A stretch of DNA of 62,117 bases from Christiangramia echinicola DSM 19838 (GTDB lineage: Bacteria > Bacteroidota > Bacteroidia > Flavobacteriales > Flavobacteriaceae), in contig NZ_AUHG01000020.1 of assembly GCF_000423065.1 (NCBI RefSeq), positions 1-62,117 on the forward strand, in the 5' to 3' direction. The translations under genes were made by a program, and so were the position numbers. Of the stretch, positions 54,223-62,117 are shown in pieces. Within the stretch, counting starts at the first letter, position 1. Each line of letters opens with the position of its first letter. Below the pieces are notes generated by a model. The model was not told where the DNA came from. It saw nothing but the letters and a program-made list of their open reading frames with translations, and did no database searches.

Positions 54223-54939
54223 TTGAGCAAGCCCGATCAACCAACCATAAGTAATTTGCTGACTGATCTATATATTTATTTGCTCCCCATTCTTGCCGTA
54301 ATCACAGGTTACGTTATATCGCTGTTTCTCAAGCCTGGAAGTTCTTCTGGTTTCAAGTTATTGCTAGCCTTTAGTGGTGCATATTTATTAGCTGTTACTG
54401 TCCTTGAGCTATTACCAGATGTATACAGCGAACCAGATTCTGGAATAGGAGTCTTTATCATGCTGGGATTATTATTCCAGATAGTACTTGAGTTTCTTTC
54501 TAAGGGAGTAGAACACGGTCACCTGCATTTTCATGAAAACTCTAAAACATTTCCCGTTCTTCTACTTATAAGTTTGAGTCTTCATTCCCTGCTGGAAGGA
54601 TTTCCGCTGGATAATGACAATCACCTTTTGCATGGTGTAGTGGTACATAAGATACCGGTAGCGGCTATACTTTCGGTATTCTTAATTCAGAGCAAACTTA
54701 GCAAACCTAAAGTTTTTCTTTTCCTTGCCTTTTTTGCGCTAATGACTCCATTGGGAAGCTGGTTAAAAAATAATATCGAAGTGCTTTCTGAATATGCGCC
54801 TTATATCAACGCTATCGTAATAGGTATATTTCTGCATGTTTCTACAACAATTTTGTTTGAGTCTTCAAAAAATCATTCCTTCAATGCCTCTAAATTAGGG
54901 GTGATAATATTAGGGATCTTACTCGCATACTTTATTTAA
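54223..54939 (+). CDS. ZIP family metal transporter
   Basis: 238 residues from a TTG at 54223; no ATG or GTG lies between it and the upstream in-frame stop. Eight hydrophobic segments are visible. The cytoplasmic loop has a His cluster (VEHGHLHFHENSK), helix 4 has LHSLLEGFPLDNDNHLLHG with the HxxxEG metal motif, and helix 5 has VVHKIPVA. These are the conserved binuclear-site residues of ZIP proteins. It should take up zinc or iron. It is directly followed (no gap) by the DUF4268 gene. Confidence 0.9.
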   Translation: MSKPDQPTISNLLTDLYIYLLPILAVITGYVISLFLKPGSSSGFKLLLAFSGAYLLAVTVLELLPDVYSEPDSGIGVFIMLGLLFQIVLEFLSKGVEHGHLHFHENSKTFPVLLLISLSLHSLLEGFPLDNDNHLLHGVVVHKIPVAAILSVFLIQSKLSKPKVFLFLAFFALMTPLGSWLKNNIEVLSEYAPYINAIVIGIFLHVSTTILFESSKNHSFNASKLGVIILGILLAYFI

Positions 54940-55368
54940 ATGTTTAGCCAGGAAGAATCAAAAAAGATAAGACAGGAGTTCTGGACCAGCTTCGGAAAGG
55001 AATTTCCTCATAAATGGTTGCTCTATAATACCAAAATGAAAGAGATACAGTTGAAATTCACTTTCGACAGAAAGGTTGCCCAGGTATCACTGGATATTGT
55101 AGACAACGATGCAATGATTAGAACCTATTATTTTGAAAAACTTCAATCCCTGGAAAATATCCTGAAGTCTGAATATCTTCCCGAAGCTATTCTGACTGAA
55201 AATTATGAATTACCTGAAGATAAGATCGTTTCCAGAGTTTATGTTGAATTGGATAATGTTAGCATCCACAATAAAAAGGATTGGCCTGAGGTGAAGACAT
55301 TCCTGTCTACTAAAATGATGCAGTTAGAAGAATTTTTTAAAGATTTTAGAGATTTTATAAAAAATTAG
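54940..55368 (+). CDS. DUF4268 domain protein
   Basis: 142 residues, soluble. FSQEESKKIRQEFWTSFGKEFPHKWLLYNTKMKEIQLKFTFDRKVAQVSLDI is the DUF4268 pattern, a small alpha/beta domain also found fused to restriction-like proteins. This one is stand-alone. Its ATG directly follows the TAA of the ZIP gene, so they share an mRNA. Function unknown. Confidence 0.85.
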   Translation: MFSQEESKKIRQEFWTSFGKEFPHKWLLYNTKMKEIQLKFTFDRKVAQVSLDIVDNDAMIRTYYFEKLQSLENILKSEYLPEAILTENYELPEDKIVSRVYVELDNVSIHNKKDWPEVKTFLSTKMMQLEEFFKDFRDFIKN

Positions 55369-55479
55369 CTTCCCAGAACGTATTTTTTATTATTTTGATC
55401 TACAGAAAGATAGAGACTTATCGTCCTACCCTACCACATCTTTTCATTTTTATATATCAACCAACCAAAATTTTAAAAA

Positions 55480-56025
55480 ATGAAAACGATCAAAATTTTA
55501 GTGCTTGCCTTTGTTATTATTTCCACTTCTTCATGCTCAGATGATGGGGATTCAGTTTCACTTTCAGAAGAAGAAAAAATGCTGGTTAGTGCCTGGAAGC
55601 TGGAGTCTTTCCAATATACCGGCACCACTACCGGAAATTTTGAAGGAATAGATTTAAGCAGTTCATACGAAGGAATAGGTCAGGATGTTGACGCTGTACT
55701 TACCTTTAAGGATAACAGGACTTTCAATTTCGAAGGCAGTTATGATGTACTTCTAAGTGTTACAGGTTTCGACGGTATGTTGATTCCAGTCGAGAACGCA
55801 TCTTCATCTGGAGACTGGTATATTGAGGGCGGCTATCTATATACCTCTGATGCCTTTGGTCAGGTAGATAATCAAATGGTTCAGAATCCTGAAGATAGTA
55901 GAATGCGTATTCAGGAAAATACTGAAAACCGCCTTGTACTTGTGATTGATCAGGAGAGTGAGATCAGTGAAAATGGAGTAGACTATGTAGTTAAATTATC
56001 TGGTCAATATATTCTAACGAAATAA
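55480..56025 (+). CDS. Lipocalin-like lipoprotein
   Basis: 181 residues. MKTIKILVLAFVIISTSSC is a lipoprotein signal. The mature part begins LSEEEKMLVSAWKLESFQYTG, and has ADAVLTFKDNRTFNFEG-like and SSGDWYIEGGYLYTSD strands, the order seen in Bacteroidota lipocalin-like (DUF4923/5004-type) domains. It may bind a small hydrophobic molecule at the outer membrane; the ligand is unknown. Single gene ended by the hairpin at 56047. Confidence 0.78.
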   Translation: MKTIKILVLAFVIISTSSCSDDGDSVSLSEEEKMLVSAWKLESFQYTGTTTGNFEGIDLSSSYEGIGQDVDAVLTFKDNRTFNFEGSYDVLLSVTGFDGMLIPVENASSSGDWYIEGGYLYTSDAFGQVDNQMVQNPEDSRMRIQENTENRLVLVIDQESEISENGVDYVVKLSGQYILTK

Positions 56026-56046
56026 ACATCCAAAAAAATAATTGAT

Positions 56047-56071
56047 AAAGAGCACAAGGTGCTCTTTTTTT
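56047..56071. terminator. Terminator between the lipocalin-like gene and the AraC gene
   Basis: Stem AAAGAGCAC / GTGCTCTTT, loop AAG, T-run. The end of the T-run overlaps the stop codon of the converging AraC gene. Confidence 0.9.
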
Positions 56072-56981
56072 ACGCCCTAACGTTAAGTTTTGACTGGTAA
56101 TCGCCCGGGGCCATCCTTTTCCTGCTTTTAAATACCCGGTTAAAATAAGACCGACTTTCAAAACCGCACTCCTGGTAGACCTCTTTTATCGATTTATTAG
56201 GGTTTTGAAGTAAACTTACCGCGAGTTTAATTCGCTCATTATTTATAAAATCTATTGGTGAAATTCCGAGTTCATTTTTAAAAACCCTGTAAAAATTAGA
56301 TTCACTCATACAGGCCTTTTTACTCAAATTTTTGACCGCTAATGGATTGTGTAGATTCTTTCTGATATATTCAACTATATAAGCCAACCTGTTACCAGAA
56401 CTTAATCTAAAGCTCTTCTCAGTATAAATTTTTCTGGAATTGGTTTGGAGTATTCTTATAATAAGTTCTTCCAGCATATTATCTACGAACAAGTCTTTAG
56501 AAGGATGATCTTCAGTAAAAAGAAACAAAAGTCGTTGCAGAATCTGGTAAATACCAATATCATTAGTAAAATGGAAATTATAATCCATCAGGCTCCATTC
56601 TCCTTCATCTACTTTCGGCATCAACTCATTCATATGATCCAGAACTTTAGAGATCTTATCTTCTGAAATTGCCATGGCCAGGCACTGGGTAGGATTATTA
56701 AATTGAGCTTCAGGAAAATCTATACACATCATTTCATCTGATGGTAGAATGAGTGATTCTCCGGGAAGAAAATTAAACGATTGCTGGTCCCTAAGATGCA
56801 TGATCTTTTTCCCCTTCAGCATACTTGCCAGGACAGGTTTATCAAACTTAAGTAAAACCCGCTCTGCCTGCTCATGGGTTTCAAAGATATGTAGAGAGGC
56901 ATTGTTAAGCGTATAAGAAGTTTGATTCTCTACAAGATTCTCCAATTTTCTGCCTTCGTAAAATTCTTTCGAAAGATTCAT
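56070..56981 (-). CDS. AraC family transcriptional regulator
   Basis: 303 residues. The N-terminal 180 residues are a cupin-like sensor region (LPGESLILPSDEMMCIDFPEAQFNNP); the C-terminal 100 residues hold two helix-turn-helix motifs: AVKNLSKKACMSESNFYRVFKNELGISPIDFINNERIKLA and SIKEVYQECGFESRSYFNRVFKSRKRMAPGDY, standard for AraC/XylS. It is divergent from an aldehyde dehydrogenase with 222 bases between, so that gene is its likely target. The inducer may be an aldehyde, alcohol or other small molecule; not shown. Confidence 0.92.
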   Translation of the reverse strand: MNLSKEFYEGRKLENLVENQTSYTLNNASLHIFETHEQAERVLLKFDKPVLASMLKGKKIMHLRDQQSFNFLPGESLILPSDEMMCIDFPEAQFNNPTQCLAMAISEDKISKVLDHMNELMPKVDEGEWSLMDYNFHFTNDIGIYQILQRLLFLFTEDHPSKDLFVDNMLEELIIRILQTNSRKIYTEKSFRLSSGNRLAYIVEYIRKNLHNPLAVKNLSKKACMSESNFYRVFKNELGISPIDFINNERIKLAVSLLQNPNKSIKEVYQECGFESRSYFNRVFKSRKRMAPGDYQSKLNVRA

Positions 56982-57130
56982 CTCTAGGTAATTGTGAATT
57001 TATTAATTATTCGACCTGAATACTTCTAAATATACAATTTACCATTTTCATTTTTAAAGATATAACAACAATTTAAAGGATAGTTCATAGTAATGATAGA
57101 ATTCGTCAGGTTTATTAAACGTGTAAAATT

Positions 57131-57138
57131 TAACTTTG
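57131..57138 (+). promoter_or_regulatory. Candidate -7 element for the aldehyde dehydrogenase gene
   Basis: TAACTTTG matches TAnnTTTG, 65 bases before the ATG. The -33 TTG is not exact, which would suit an activator-dependent promoter controlled by the divergent AraC protein. Confidence 0.4.
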
Positions 57139-57203
57139 AGAGACTTCTGATACTTAACCACCCAGAGGTATTCACTTAATACATAAACTTAAACTTTTTC
57201 ATT

Positions 57204-58727
57204 ATGAGCGATGTACAAACCACAGAAAAAAAGGAGCTTCAAAAACCAAAATTCAAAGATAAATACGACAATTTCATTGGAGGTAAATGGACAGCTCCTA
57301 TAAAAGGAGAATATTTTGATAATATTTCTCCGGTTGACGGAAATAGTTTCACCAAAGTTGCTAGATCTACTGAAGATGATATCAATAAAGCTATCGATGC
57401 CGCATGGAAAGCCGCACCAGAATGGAATAACTCTTCAGCTGCCTATAGAAGTAATTTACTTCTAAAGATTGCTGATATTATGGAGAAAAACCTCGAAGAT
57501 CTTGCGAGAGCTGAAACCTGGGATAATGGTAAAGCGGTTAGGGAAACCCTTGCTGCAGATCTACCATTAGCCGTAGATCATTTTAGGTATTTTGCAGGAG
57601 TGATAAGAGCTGAAGAAGGTTCGGTTGCAGAACTTGACTCTAATACAGTTTGCGTAAATGTCACCGAACCACTTGGAGTTGTAGGCCAGATCATACCTTG
57701 GAATTTTCCCATTTTGATGGCTACCTGGAAACTTGCACCTGCGCTGGCTGCAGGAAACTGCGTAGTTCTAAAACCGGCTGAACAAACTCCTGTTGGAATT
57801 ATGGTTCTTATTGAACTCATCGAAGATGTTCTTCCTGCAGGTGTGCTTAATATCGTGAATGGATTTGGGGCTGAAGCTGGGAAACCACTTGCCTCTAACC
57901 CACGTATAGATAAAGTAGCCTTTACAGGAGAAACCACGACCGGGCAATTGATCATGCAATATGCCTCGAAAAATATCACTCCTGTGACTCTGGAACTTGG
58001 CGGAAAATCTCCTAATGTTTTCTTTGAAAGTATTATGGAAGCAGATGACGATTTCTTTGATAAGTGTATTGAAGGGGCAGTGATGTTCGCTCTAAATCAG
58101 GGAGAAGTTTGTACCTGCCCTTCCAGATTGTTAATCCAGGAAAGCATTTATGATAAATTCATTGAACGCGTAATCAAAAGAACAGAAGCTATCAAACTCG
58201 GTCACCCATTAGATCCTGATACTATGATGGGAGCCCAGGCATCAAATGATCAATATGAAAAGATCCTGAACTATATCAATATTGGGAAAGAAGAAGGATG
58301 CGAAGTGCTAACCGGAGGCGAAGCTGCCTTTAATGAAGGACTCGATGGAGGCTATTATATTAAACCAACCATTCTAAAAGGGAATAATAAAATGAGAGTT
58401 TTCCAGGAAGAAATCTTTGGACCAGTTGTTTGTGTTACAACTTTCAAAGATGAAGCAGAGGCGATCGAGATTTCTAATGATACGCTTTATGGCCTCGGAG
58501 CTGGTGTATGGACCAGAGATATGCACCAGGCATATCAAATATCAAGGGCTATAAAAGCCGGCCGTGTATGGGTTAATAATTATCATAATTATCCGGCTCA
58601 TGCTCCTTTCGGTGGGTATAAAAAATCCGGAATTGGTAGAGAAAACCATAAAATGATGCTGAACCACTATCGTCAAACTAAGAATATGCTAATTTCTTAT
58701 GATAAGAAAGCGATGGGATTCTTTTAA
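57204..58727 (+). CDS. NAD-dependent aldehyde dehydrogenase (AldA/ExaC-like)
   Basis: 507 residues, full length. [36 protein letters not shown] (NAD binding), [16 protein letters not shown], the catalytic Glu in [10 protein letters not shown], the catalytic Cys in [12 protein letters not shown] and [10 protein letters not shown] and [12 protein letters not shown] near the C-terminus. It belongs with acetaldehyde/chloroacetaldehyde-type dehydrogenases often paired with DUF779. It is 9 bases before DUF779 and divergent from an AraC gene, forming an aldehyde-oxidation unit. Confidence 0.93.
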   Translation: MSDVQTTEKKELQKPKFKDKYDNFIGGKWTAPIKGEYFDNISPVDGNSFTKVARSTEDDINKAIDAAWKAAPEWNNSSAAYRSNLLLKIADIMEKNLEDLARAETWDNGKAVRETLAADLPLAVDHFRYFAGVIRAEEGSVAELDSNTVCVNVTEPLGVVGQIIPWNFPILMATWKLAPALAAGNCVVLKPAEQTPVGIMVLIELIEDVLPAGVLNIVNGFGAEAGKPLASNPRIDKVAFTGETTTGQLIMQYASKNITPVTLELGGKSPNVFFESIMEADDDFFDKCIEGAVMFALNQGEVCTCPSRLLIQESIYDKFIERVIKRTEAIKLGHPLDPDTMMGAQASNDQYEKILNYINIGKEEGCEVLTGGEAAFNEGLDGGYYIKPTILKGNNKMRVFQEEIFGPVVCVTTFKDEAEAIEISNDTLYGLGAGVWTRDMHQAYQISRAIKAGRVWVNNYHNYPAHAPFGGYKKSGIGRENHKMMLNHYRQTKNMLISYDKKAMGFF

Positions 58728-58736
58728 AACCAAATT

Positions 58737-59120
58737 ATGACTCAGAGAGTAGATATAACAAAAGAAGCATCTCAAGTAATTGATCAACTAAGAGAACGTC
58801 ACGGCGAACTAATGTTCCATCAAAGCGGTGGATGTTGTGATGGCTCGTCGCCTATGTGTCTCGAAAAAGGTGACCTGTTACTCAATGAAAATGACGTATG
58901 GTTAGGCACAGTACATGGTTGCGAATTCTTTATGAGTAAAGATCAGTTTGAGTACTGGAAACATACGCACCTGCTGGTAGATGTTACTAAAGGTCGCGGC
59001 TCCAGCTTCTCACTTGAAATCCCCCTCGGTTTACGATTTGTAATTAAATCTAGATTGTTTCAACCCCAAGAACGGGAAGATTTGCAACCTGTACGCTATG
59101 GAGAAGAGTTCATTAACTGA
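58737..59120 (+). CDS. DUF779 protein
   Basis: 127 residues, soluble. The family motifs are clear: LRERHGELMFHQSGGCCDGSSPMC with three Cys, WLGTVHGCEFFMS with another, and LEIPLGLRFVIKSRLF. DUF779 genes regularly follow aldehyde dehydrogenase genes; the four Cys suggest metal or redox chemistry, but the role is not established. Nine bases after the dehydrogenase, ended by the hairpin at 59142. Confidence 0.92.
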   Translation: MTQRVDITKEASQVIDQLRERHGELMFHQSGGCCDGSSPMCLEKGDLLLNENDVWLGTVHGCEFFMSKDQFEYWKHTHLLVDVTKGRGSSFSLEIPLGLRFVIKSRLFQPQEREDLQPVRYGEEFIN

Positions 59121-59141
59121 AGGTTTTTGGTTAGGTTTAAG

Positions 59142-59173
59142 AAAGGCCGTTCGGTAATTCCGGGCGGCTTTTC
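59142..59173 (+). terminator. Terminator after the ALDH-DUF779 operon
   Basis: A 13-bp stem AAAGGCCGTTCGG / CCGGGCGGCTTTT with three G-T pairs and loop TAATT, 21 bases after the DUF779 stop. Confidence 0.85.
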
Positions 59174-59226
59174 TATATTATGTGTTCAAATATGTAACAA
59201 TGAATATTATATAGCGTCTATTTAAT

Positions 59227-60186
59227 ATGAGCAGGTTATGGATATTAATAGCTTTCTTCTTTGTCTACCAGGCAAAGGCTAATCCATTAAATCCTGGTCC
59301 TATCACCTTTCCCAAAGCAGAGATCCTAAATGAGAATACAGCCAGGATCCCATTTAAACTTATAGACCATTTGATAGTTGTAGAAGCTGAGCTTTATAAT
59401 AAAAAAGGAAATTTTATCATAGATACTGGATCTGAGACCTTGATCTTAAACAAGGTTCATTTTCCCAATCAATATGGGCAGCCTGAAAAATTCGTAAAGA
59501 GCTCAGGTGTTCTGGACAACGCCAATGCCTATGAGAAATATCTCGAAGAATTTATTCTGAAGAATTTCAGTCTAAAAAATACCAATTCTCATGTGATAGA
59601 TCTTTCTCATATTGAAAAAAGAAAGAAAATGAATTTAATGGGAATCATAGGATATAGCATTCTGAAAGATTATGAAGTTTTTGTAGATATGCATCTTAAC
59701 CAGATAACTTTAAGTAGAATTGATAAAAACGGTGATAAACTAGATCCCAGAGGTTACCTGGAGAAGATTACTGATAGCATCGAATTTAAGCTTCAAAATC
59801 ACAGCATTGTAGTCAAAACCTTTGTAGGTGAGGAAAAAATGAATTTTGCATTAGACAGCGGTGCTGAATTTAATCAATTGAATAACCAGCAGAGTAAAAA
59901 GGTCTTAAAATATTTTGTTCCATCTAAACGTATGGTCCTCGTTGGAGCCAGTGATAAAAAAGCTGAAGTTCTGGCAGGGAAATTGTATCGGGTCAAATTA
60001 TCAGATAAAGTTTATTTTGGTCCCATGAATACAATTATTACTAATTTGAACAGAATGAGTGAAGCATTTGGTGTAAATCTGGACGGAGTTCTGGGATATG
60101 AATTTTTCGCACAGAAAAGAACTATTATAAATTATAGAAAAGAAATGCTTTACTTTATAGATTACCCAATAAATTTTCAGAATTGA
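59227..60186 (+). CDS. Retropepsin-like aspartyl protease, exported
   Basis: 319 residues with a signal peptide (MSRLWILIAFFFVYQAKA). Two pseudo-repeats each hold an aspartyl-protease triad: FIIDTGSETLIL near residue 70 and FALDSGAEFNQL near residue 215, followed by NLMGIIGYSIL and NLDGVLGYEFF, the flap/psi-loop partners. So one chain could form the whole active site. Substrate unknown. The TGA stop overlaps the TTG start of the glycogen-binding protein gene (TTGA). Confidence 0.85.
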   Translation: MSRLWILIAFFFVYQAKANPLNPGPITFPKAEILNENTARIPFKLIDHLIVVEAELYNKKGNFIIDTGSETLILNKVHFPNQYGQPEKFVKSSGVLDNANAYEKYLEEFILKNFSLKNTNSHVIDLSHIEKRKKMNLMGIIGYSILKDYEVFVDMHLNQITLSRIDKNGDKLDPRGYLEKITDSIEFKLQNHSIVVKTFVGEEKMNFALDSGAEFNQLNNQQSKKVLKYFVPSKRMVLVGASDKKAEVLAGKLYRVKLSDKVYFGPMNTIITNLNRMSEAFGVNLDGVLGYEFFAQKRTIINYRKEMLYFIDYPINFQN

Positions 60187-61148
60187 AAAAAGCTTTTCAG
60201 TATATAAGTCTCGGTCTTGTTCTTCTTTTTGTAATTCCTGGTTATGCACAAAAGGAGGTTAAAGGATATTATATAGAGGGAGATGAGATCGTCTTCACTT
60301 TTAATAGATCAGATTATGAACAGGCTACCCACGATAATTATGGTGAAAAATTAGATTTTGAAGATCTTGATATCAGGAATGTTGTTGTTGCAGGCAGCTT
60401 TAATGATTGGTCCAGAGAACACTGGAAAATGCGAAAGATAGCCGATGGCACTTATCAACTCAGGAAGAAGATTTCAGATTTTTCAGATGAGTTCACCTGG
60501 GAGTTTAAATTCGTTATTAATAATACCTACTGGGCAGAGCCAGATAATGAAACTTCAAATTTTTCTCCCGCACGTAATAGGTCTGGATCATCTTTAAATT
60601 CTTATAATTTAAAGGTTTATACCGCCGTACCCACAGAAAATGGAAATGCAAAATTCTTCCTGAAAGGTTATGAAAATGCAGAAGAGGTGATCCTAGCTGG
60701 TGATTTTAGTAGATGGGACGAAAATTTTCTTAAAATGAAACGAACTACAACCGGTTGGGAATTAAATTTAGATCTTAGACCGGGAGTGTACCAGTATAAA
60801 TTTATAGTAGACGGAGATTGGATCGAAGATCCTTCTAATAATGAAAAAGTCAGGAATGAATTCGACGGATTTAACTCTGTAATGCGAATCAAGAAAAAAG
60901 TCACTTTTCATTTGAATAATTTTCAGGATGCTTCTGAAGTAATTTTAACAGGTTCATTTAATAACTGGGATGAACATCAATTAAGAATGAAAAAGACCGA
61001 TAGCGGATGGATTCAAACCATGGTCCTATCAGGAGGGAAGCATCACTATAAATATATTGTTGATGGCGAATGGAAAGTAGATCCAGATAACACCATTATG
61101 GAGTATGATGGCGAAGGCCATATTAATTCTGTTTGTATGGTTAAATAA
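60183..61148 (+). CDS. Secreted protein with three glycogen-binding (CBM48/AMPK-like) modules
   Basis: 321 residues from a TTG overlapping the previous stop; MKKAFQYISLGLVLLFVIPGYAQ is a signal peptide. Three modules of about 85-95 residues each hold the AMPK/CBM48 pattern: NVVVAGSFNDWSREHWKM, EVILAGDFSRWDENFLKM and EVILTGSFNNWDEHQLRM, each followed by a G-Y/H-Y-K-(Y/F)-(I/V)DG-W strand. No catalytic domain is attached. It may bind alpha-glucans or act as a beta-sandwich scaffold at the envelope. Translational coupling to the aspartyl protease suggests joint function. Confidence 0.87.
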   Translation: MKKAFQYISLGLVLLFVIPGYAQKEVKGYYIEGDEIVFTFNRSDYEQATHDNYGEKLDFEDLDIRNVVVAGSFNDWSREHWKMRKIADGTYQLRKKISDFSDEFTWEFKFVINNTYWAEPDNETSNFSPARNRSGSSLNSYNLKVYTAVPTENGNAKFFLKGYENAEEVILAGDFSRWDENFLKMKRTTTGWELNLDLRPGVYQYKFIVDGDWIEDPSNNEKVRNEFDGFNSVMRIKKKVTFHLNNFQDASEVILTGSFNNWDEHQLRMKKTDSGWIQTMVLSGGKHHYKYIVDGEWKVDPDNTIMEYDGEGHINSVCMVK

Positions 61149-61173
61149 TCATAATCTTCCTGAATAACCTATT

Positions 61174-61716
61174 TTGAATAATTTGACTTTTCCAAAATTA
61201 AAATCTAAAAGACTTATACTTGATCAGATTACCTTAAAAGACCAGAACCATATTTTTAGTGGATTATCTAATCCTGAAGTAATACGCTATTACGGTGTAA
61301 ATTATTCAAGTTTAGAAGAAACTGAAGAACAAATGAACTGGTATTCTAATCTGGAGAAATCAGGTTCAGGTATTTGGTGGGCTATTCGATCTAAAATAGA
61401 TAATGAATTTATTGGAGCCATCGGTTTCAACGATCATCATCCAGAATATAAAAAAGCTGAAATTGGTTTCTGGTTATTACCAGATTTCTGGGGTAAAGGC
61501 TATATGAAAGAAGCCGCAGATGTGGTTATCGAATATATATTTGGCCAATTGAAAATTCATCGGCTGGAAGCCTATGTCGAATCTAAAAATATCAATTCTT
61601 CCAAGGTGCTGAAGAAATTAGGCTTTCAACATGAAGGACTTATGCGTGATTGCGAAGTAAAGAATGGAGAATTTATAAGTGTAGATCTTTTCGCAAGGAT
61701 AAACCCAAAAGAATAG
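61174..61716 (+). CDS. GNAT family N-acetyltransferase (RimJ/RimL type)
   Basis: 180 residues from a TTG at 61174. LTFPKLKSKRLILDQITLKDQNHIFSGLSNPEV is the RimJ/RimL-like start; the acetyl-CoA segment is EIGFWLLPDFWGKGYMKEAADVVIEYIF, then HRLEAYVESKNINSSKVLKKLGFQHEGLMRDC. It transfers an acetyl group to a protein N-terminus or small amine; the substrate is unknown. It lies 25 bases after the glycogen-binding protein gene and is followed by a terminator. Confidence 0.9.
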   Translation: MNNLTFPKLKSKRLILDQITLKDQNHIFSGLSNPEVIRYYGVNYSSLEETEEQMNWYSNLEKSGSGIWWAIRSKIDNEFIGAIGFNDHHPEYKKAEIGFWLLPDFWGKGYMKEAADVVIEYIFGQLKIHRLEAYVESKNINSSKVLKKLGFQHEGLMRDCEVKNGEFISVDLFARINPKE

Positions 61717-61741
61717 ATCACCTTATATATTATAAACGATC

Positions 61742-61769
61742 AAAACAGCCATCGGGCTGTTTTTTTATT
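61742..61769 (+). terminator. Terminator after the GNAT gene
   Basis: Stem AAAACAGCC / GGCTGTTTT, loop ATCG, T-run, 25 bases after the stop. Confidence 0.92.
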
Positions 61770-61819
61770 GGGAAGGGTTTATTATTGGGGTGTATATGTA
61801 TTCGTTGACTTTCGGGTAT

Positions 61820-61853
61820 AAAAAAACCCTTCATCGATATGATAAAGGGTTTT
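61820..61853 (-). terminator. Terminator of the rRNA operon (after 5S)
   Basis: On the minus strand AAAACCCTTTATC pairs with GATGAAGGGTTTT (one mismatch), then a T-run. It lies a few bases beyond the 5S 3' end. Confidence 0.85.
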
Positions 61854-61859
61854 CAAGAA

Positions 61860-61967
<108 letters not shown>

Positions 61968-62085
61968 AAAAGGTAAGTTATAAGCTTAGGCTTAAAACTG
62001 TGTCTCTCGACACTAATATCTTTGACATACTTAAGAAACAAAAAATAAGAAGAACTAATAATGCACTATAAAATAAGCATTTGGC

Positions 62086-62113
62086 GGTCTCGAAGTTTTG
62101 CAGCTTCGAGACC
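62086..62113. other. Hairpin in the 23S-5S spacer
   Basis: A perfect 10-bp stem GGTCTCGAAG / CTTCGAGACC with an 8-base loop, about 120 bases upstream of 5S on the minus strand. It is likely an rRNA processing stem. I do not recognise the 23S 3' end in the remaining bases. Confidence 0.5.
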
Positions 62114-62117
62114 ATCG

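Noticed and set aside
61980-62117. 3' end of 23S rRNA
   Set aside because: The bases beyond 5S are AT-rich spacer with hairpins; no conserved 23S 3' motif is recognised before the window ends.

Overview
The window looks like a core chromosomal stretch of a marine-type member of the Flavobacteriaceae (Bacteroidota), close in style to Gramella/Christiangramia. The evidence is the type IX secretion sorting domains (type A and type B), PorP/SprF and OmpA/PD40 partners, many short lipoproteins with a Cys lipobox, few Shine-Dalgarno-like sites, scattered TAnnTTTG -7 elements, a 6S-Flavo-like RNA, Bacteroidota-only families (DUF6452, DUF6048, CCC-motif membrane protein, head-GIN domain) and an AT-rich base composition. 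No phage, transposase, plasmid, CRISPR or classical defence locus is visible.

Layout. 1-6.8 kb: the 3' part of a very large HYR/PKD-repeat adhesin with a type B T9SS C-terminal domain, followed by its likely SprF-like outer-membrane partner and an OmpA/PD40 protein. 7-9.4 kb: an S41 protease lipoprotein and a CAP-domain lipoprotein, with related terminator hairpins around them. 9.5-12.4 kb (-): pyrR-pyrB-(STAS-like)-rnz. 12.5-18.9 kb: an unknown protein, an alpha/beta hydrolase, a six-PAS soluble histidine kinase overlapping a single-domain response regulator, and a lipoprotein. 19-24.3 kb (-): rpsA, cmk, lon. 24.5-27.5 kb: an ECF sigma factor, a membrane protein that is probably its anti-sigma factor, and two exported repeat proteins (DUF4097-like and head-GIN). 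27.5-32.3 kb: a UMF1-type MFS transporter, an M48 lipoprotein, an alpha/beta hydrolase, two tandem msrB genes (one lipoprotein, one cytosolic) and a collagen-like lipoprotein. 32.4-38.7 kb: lpdA, an 11-copy heptamer repeat starting at its stop codon, a Dph6-like ATP pyrophosphatase, aroQ, two small beta-barrels, xerD and an aldo/keto reductase. 38.9-41.3 kb (-): a coiled-coil gene, zapA, 6S RNA and rny. 41.5-50.2 kb: an M23 peptidase, a NifS-like cysteine desulfurase, a TSP3-like lipoprotein, an Smr protein, a T9SS type A protein, DUF2752, a CCC-motif protein and rocD. 50.3-56 kb: rlmD, the DUF6452/DUF6048 pair, a THUMP methyltransferase, a ZIP transporter, DUF4268 and a lipocalin-like lipoprotein. 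56-59.1 kb: an AraC regulator divergent from an aldehyde dehydrogenase and DUF779. 59.2-61.7 kb: a retropepsin-like protease translationally coupled to a triple glycogen-binding-domain protein, then a GNAT acetyltransferase. The window ends in a 5S rRNA gene (-) and the 23S-5S spacer of an rRNA operon.

Functional themes are cell-surface display (T9SS cargo, lipoproteins, envelope-responsive sigma operon), housekeeping (S1, Lon, Cmk, XerD, RNase Y, RNase Z, rRNA methylation, pyrimidine and shikimate pathways) and division (ZapA plus a ZapB-like coil). No single unmistakable new system was found. The most promising leads are two exported-protein genes each bracketed by near-identical terminator hairpins, the heptamer array that closes all six frames after lpdA, the zapA-6S-rny arrangement, a cysteine/histidine cluster inserted in RocD, and the protease plus triple glycogen-binding-module pair.
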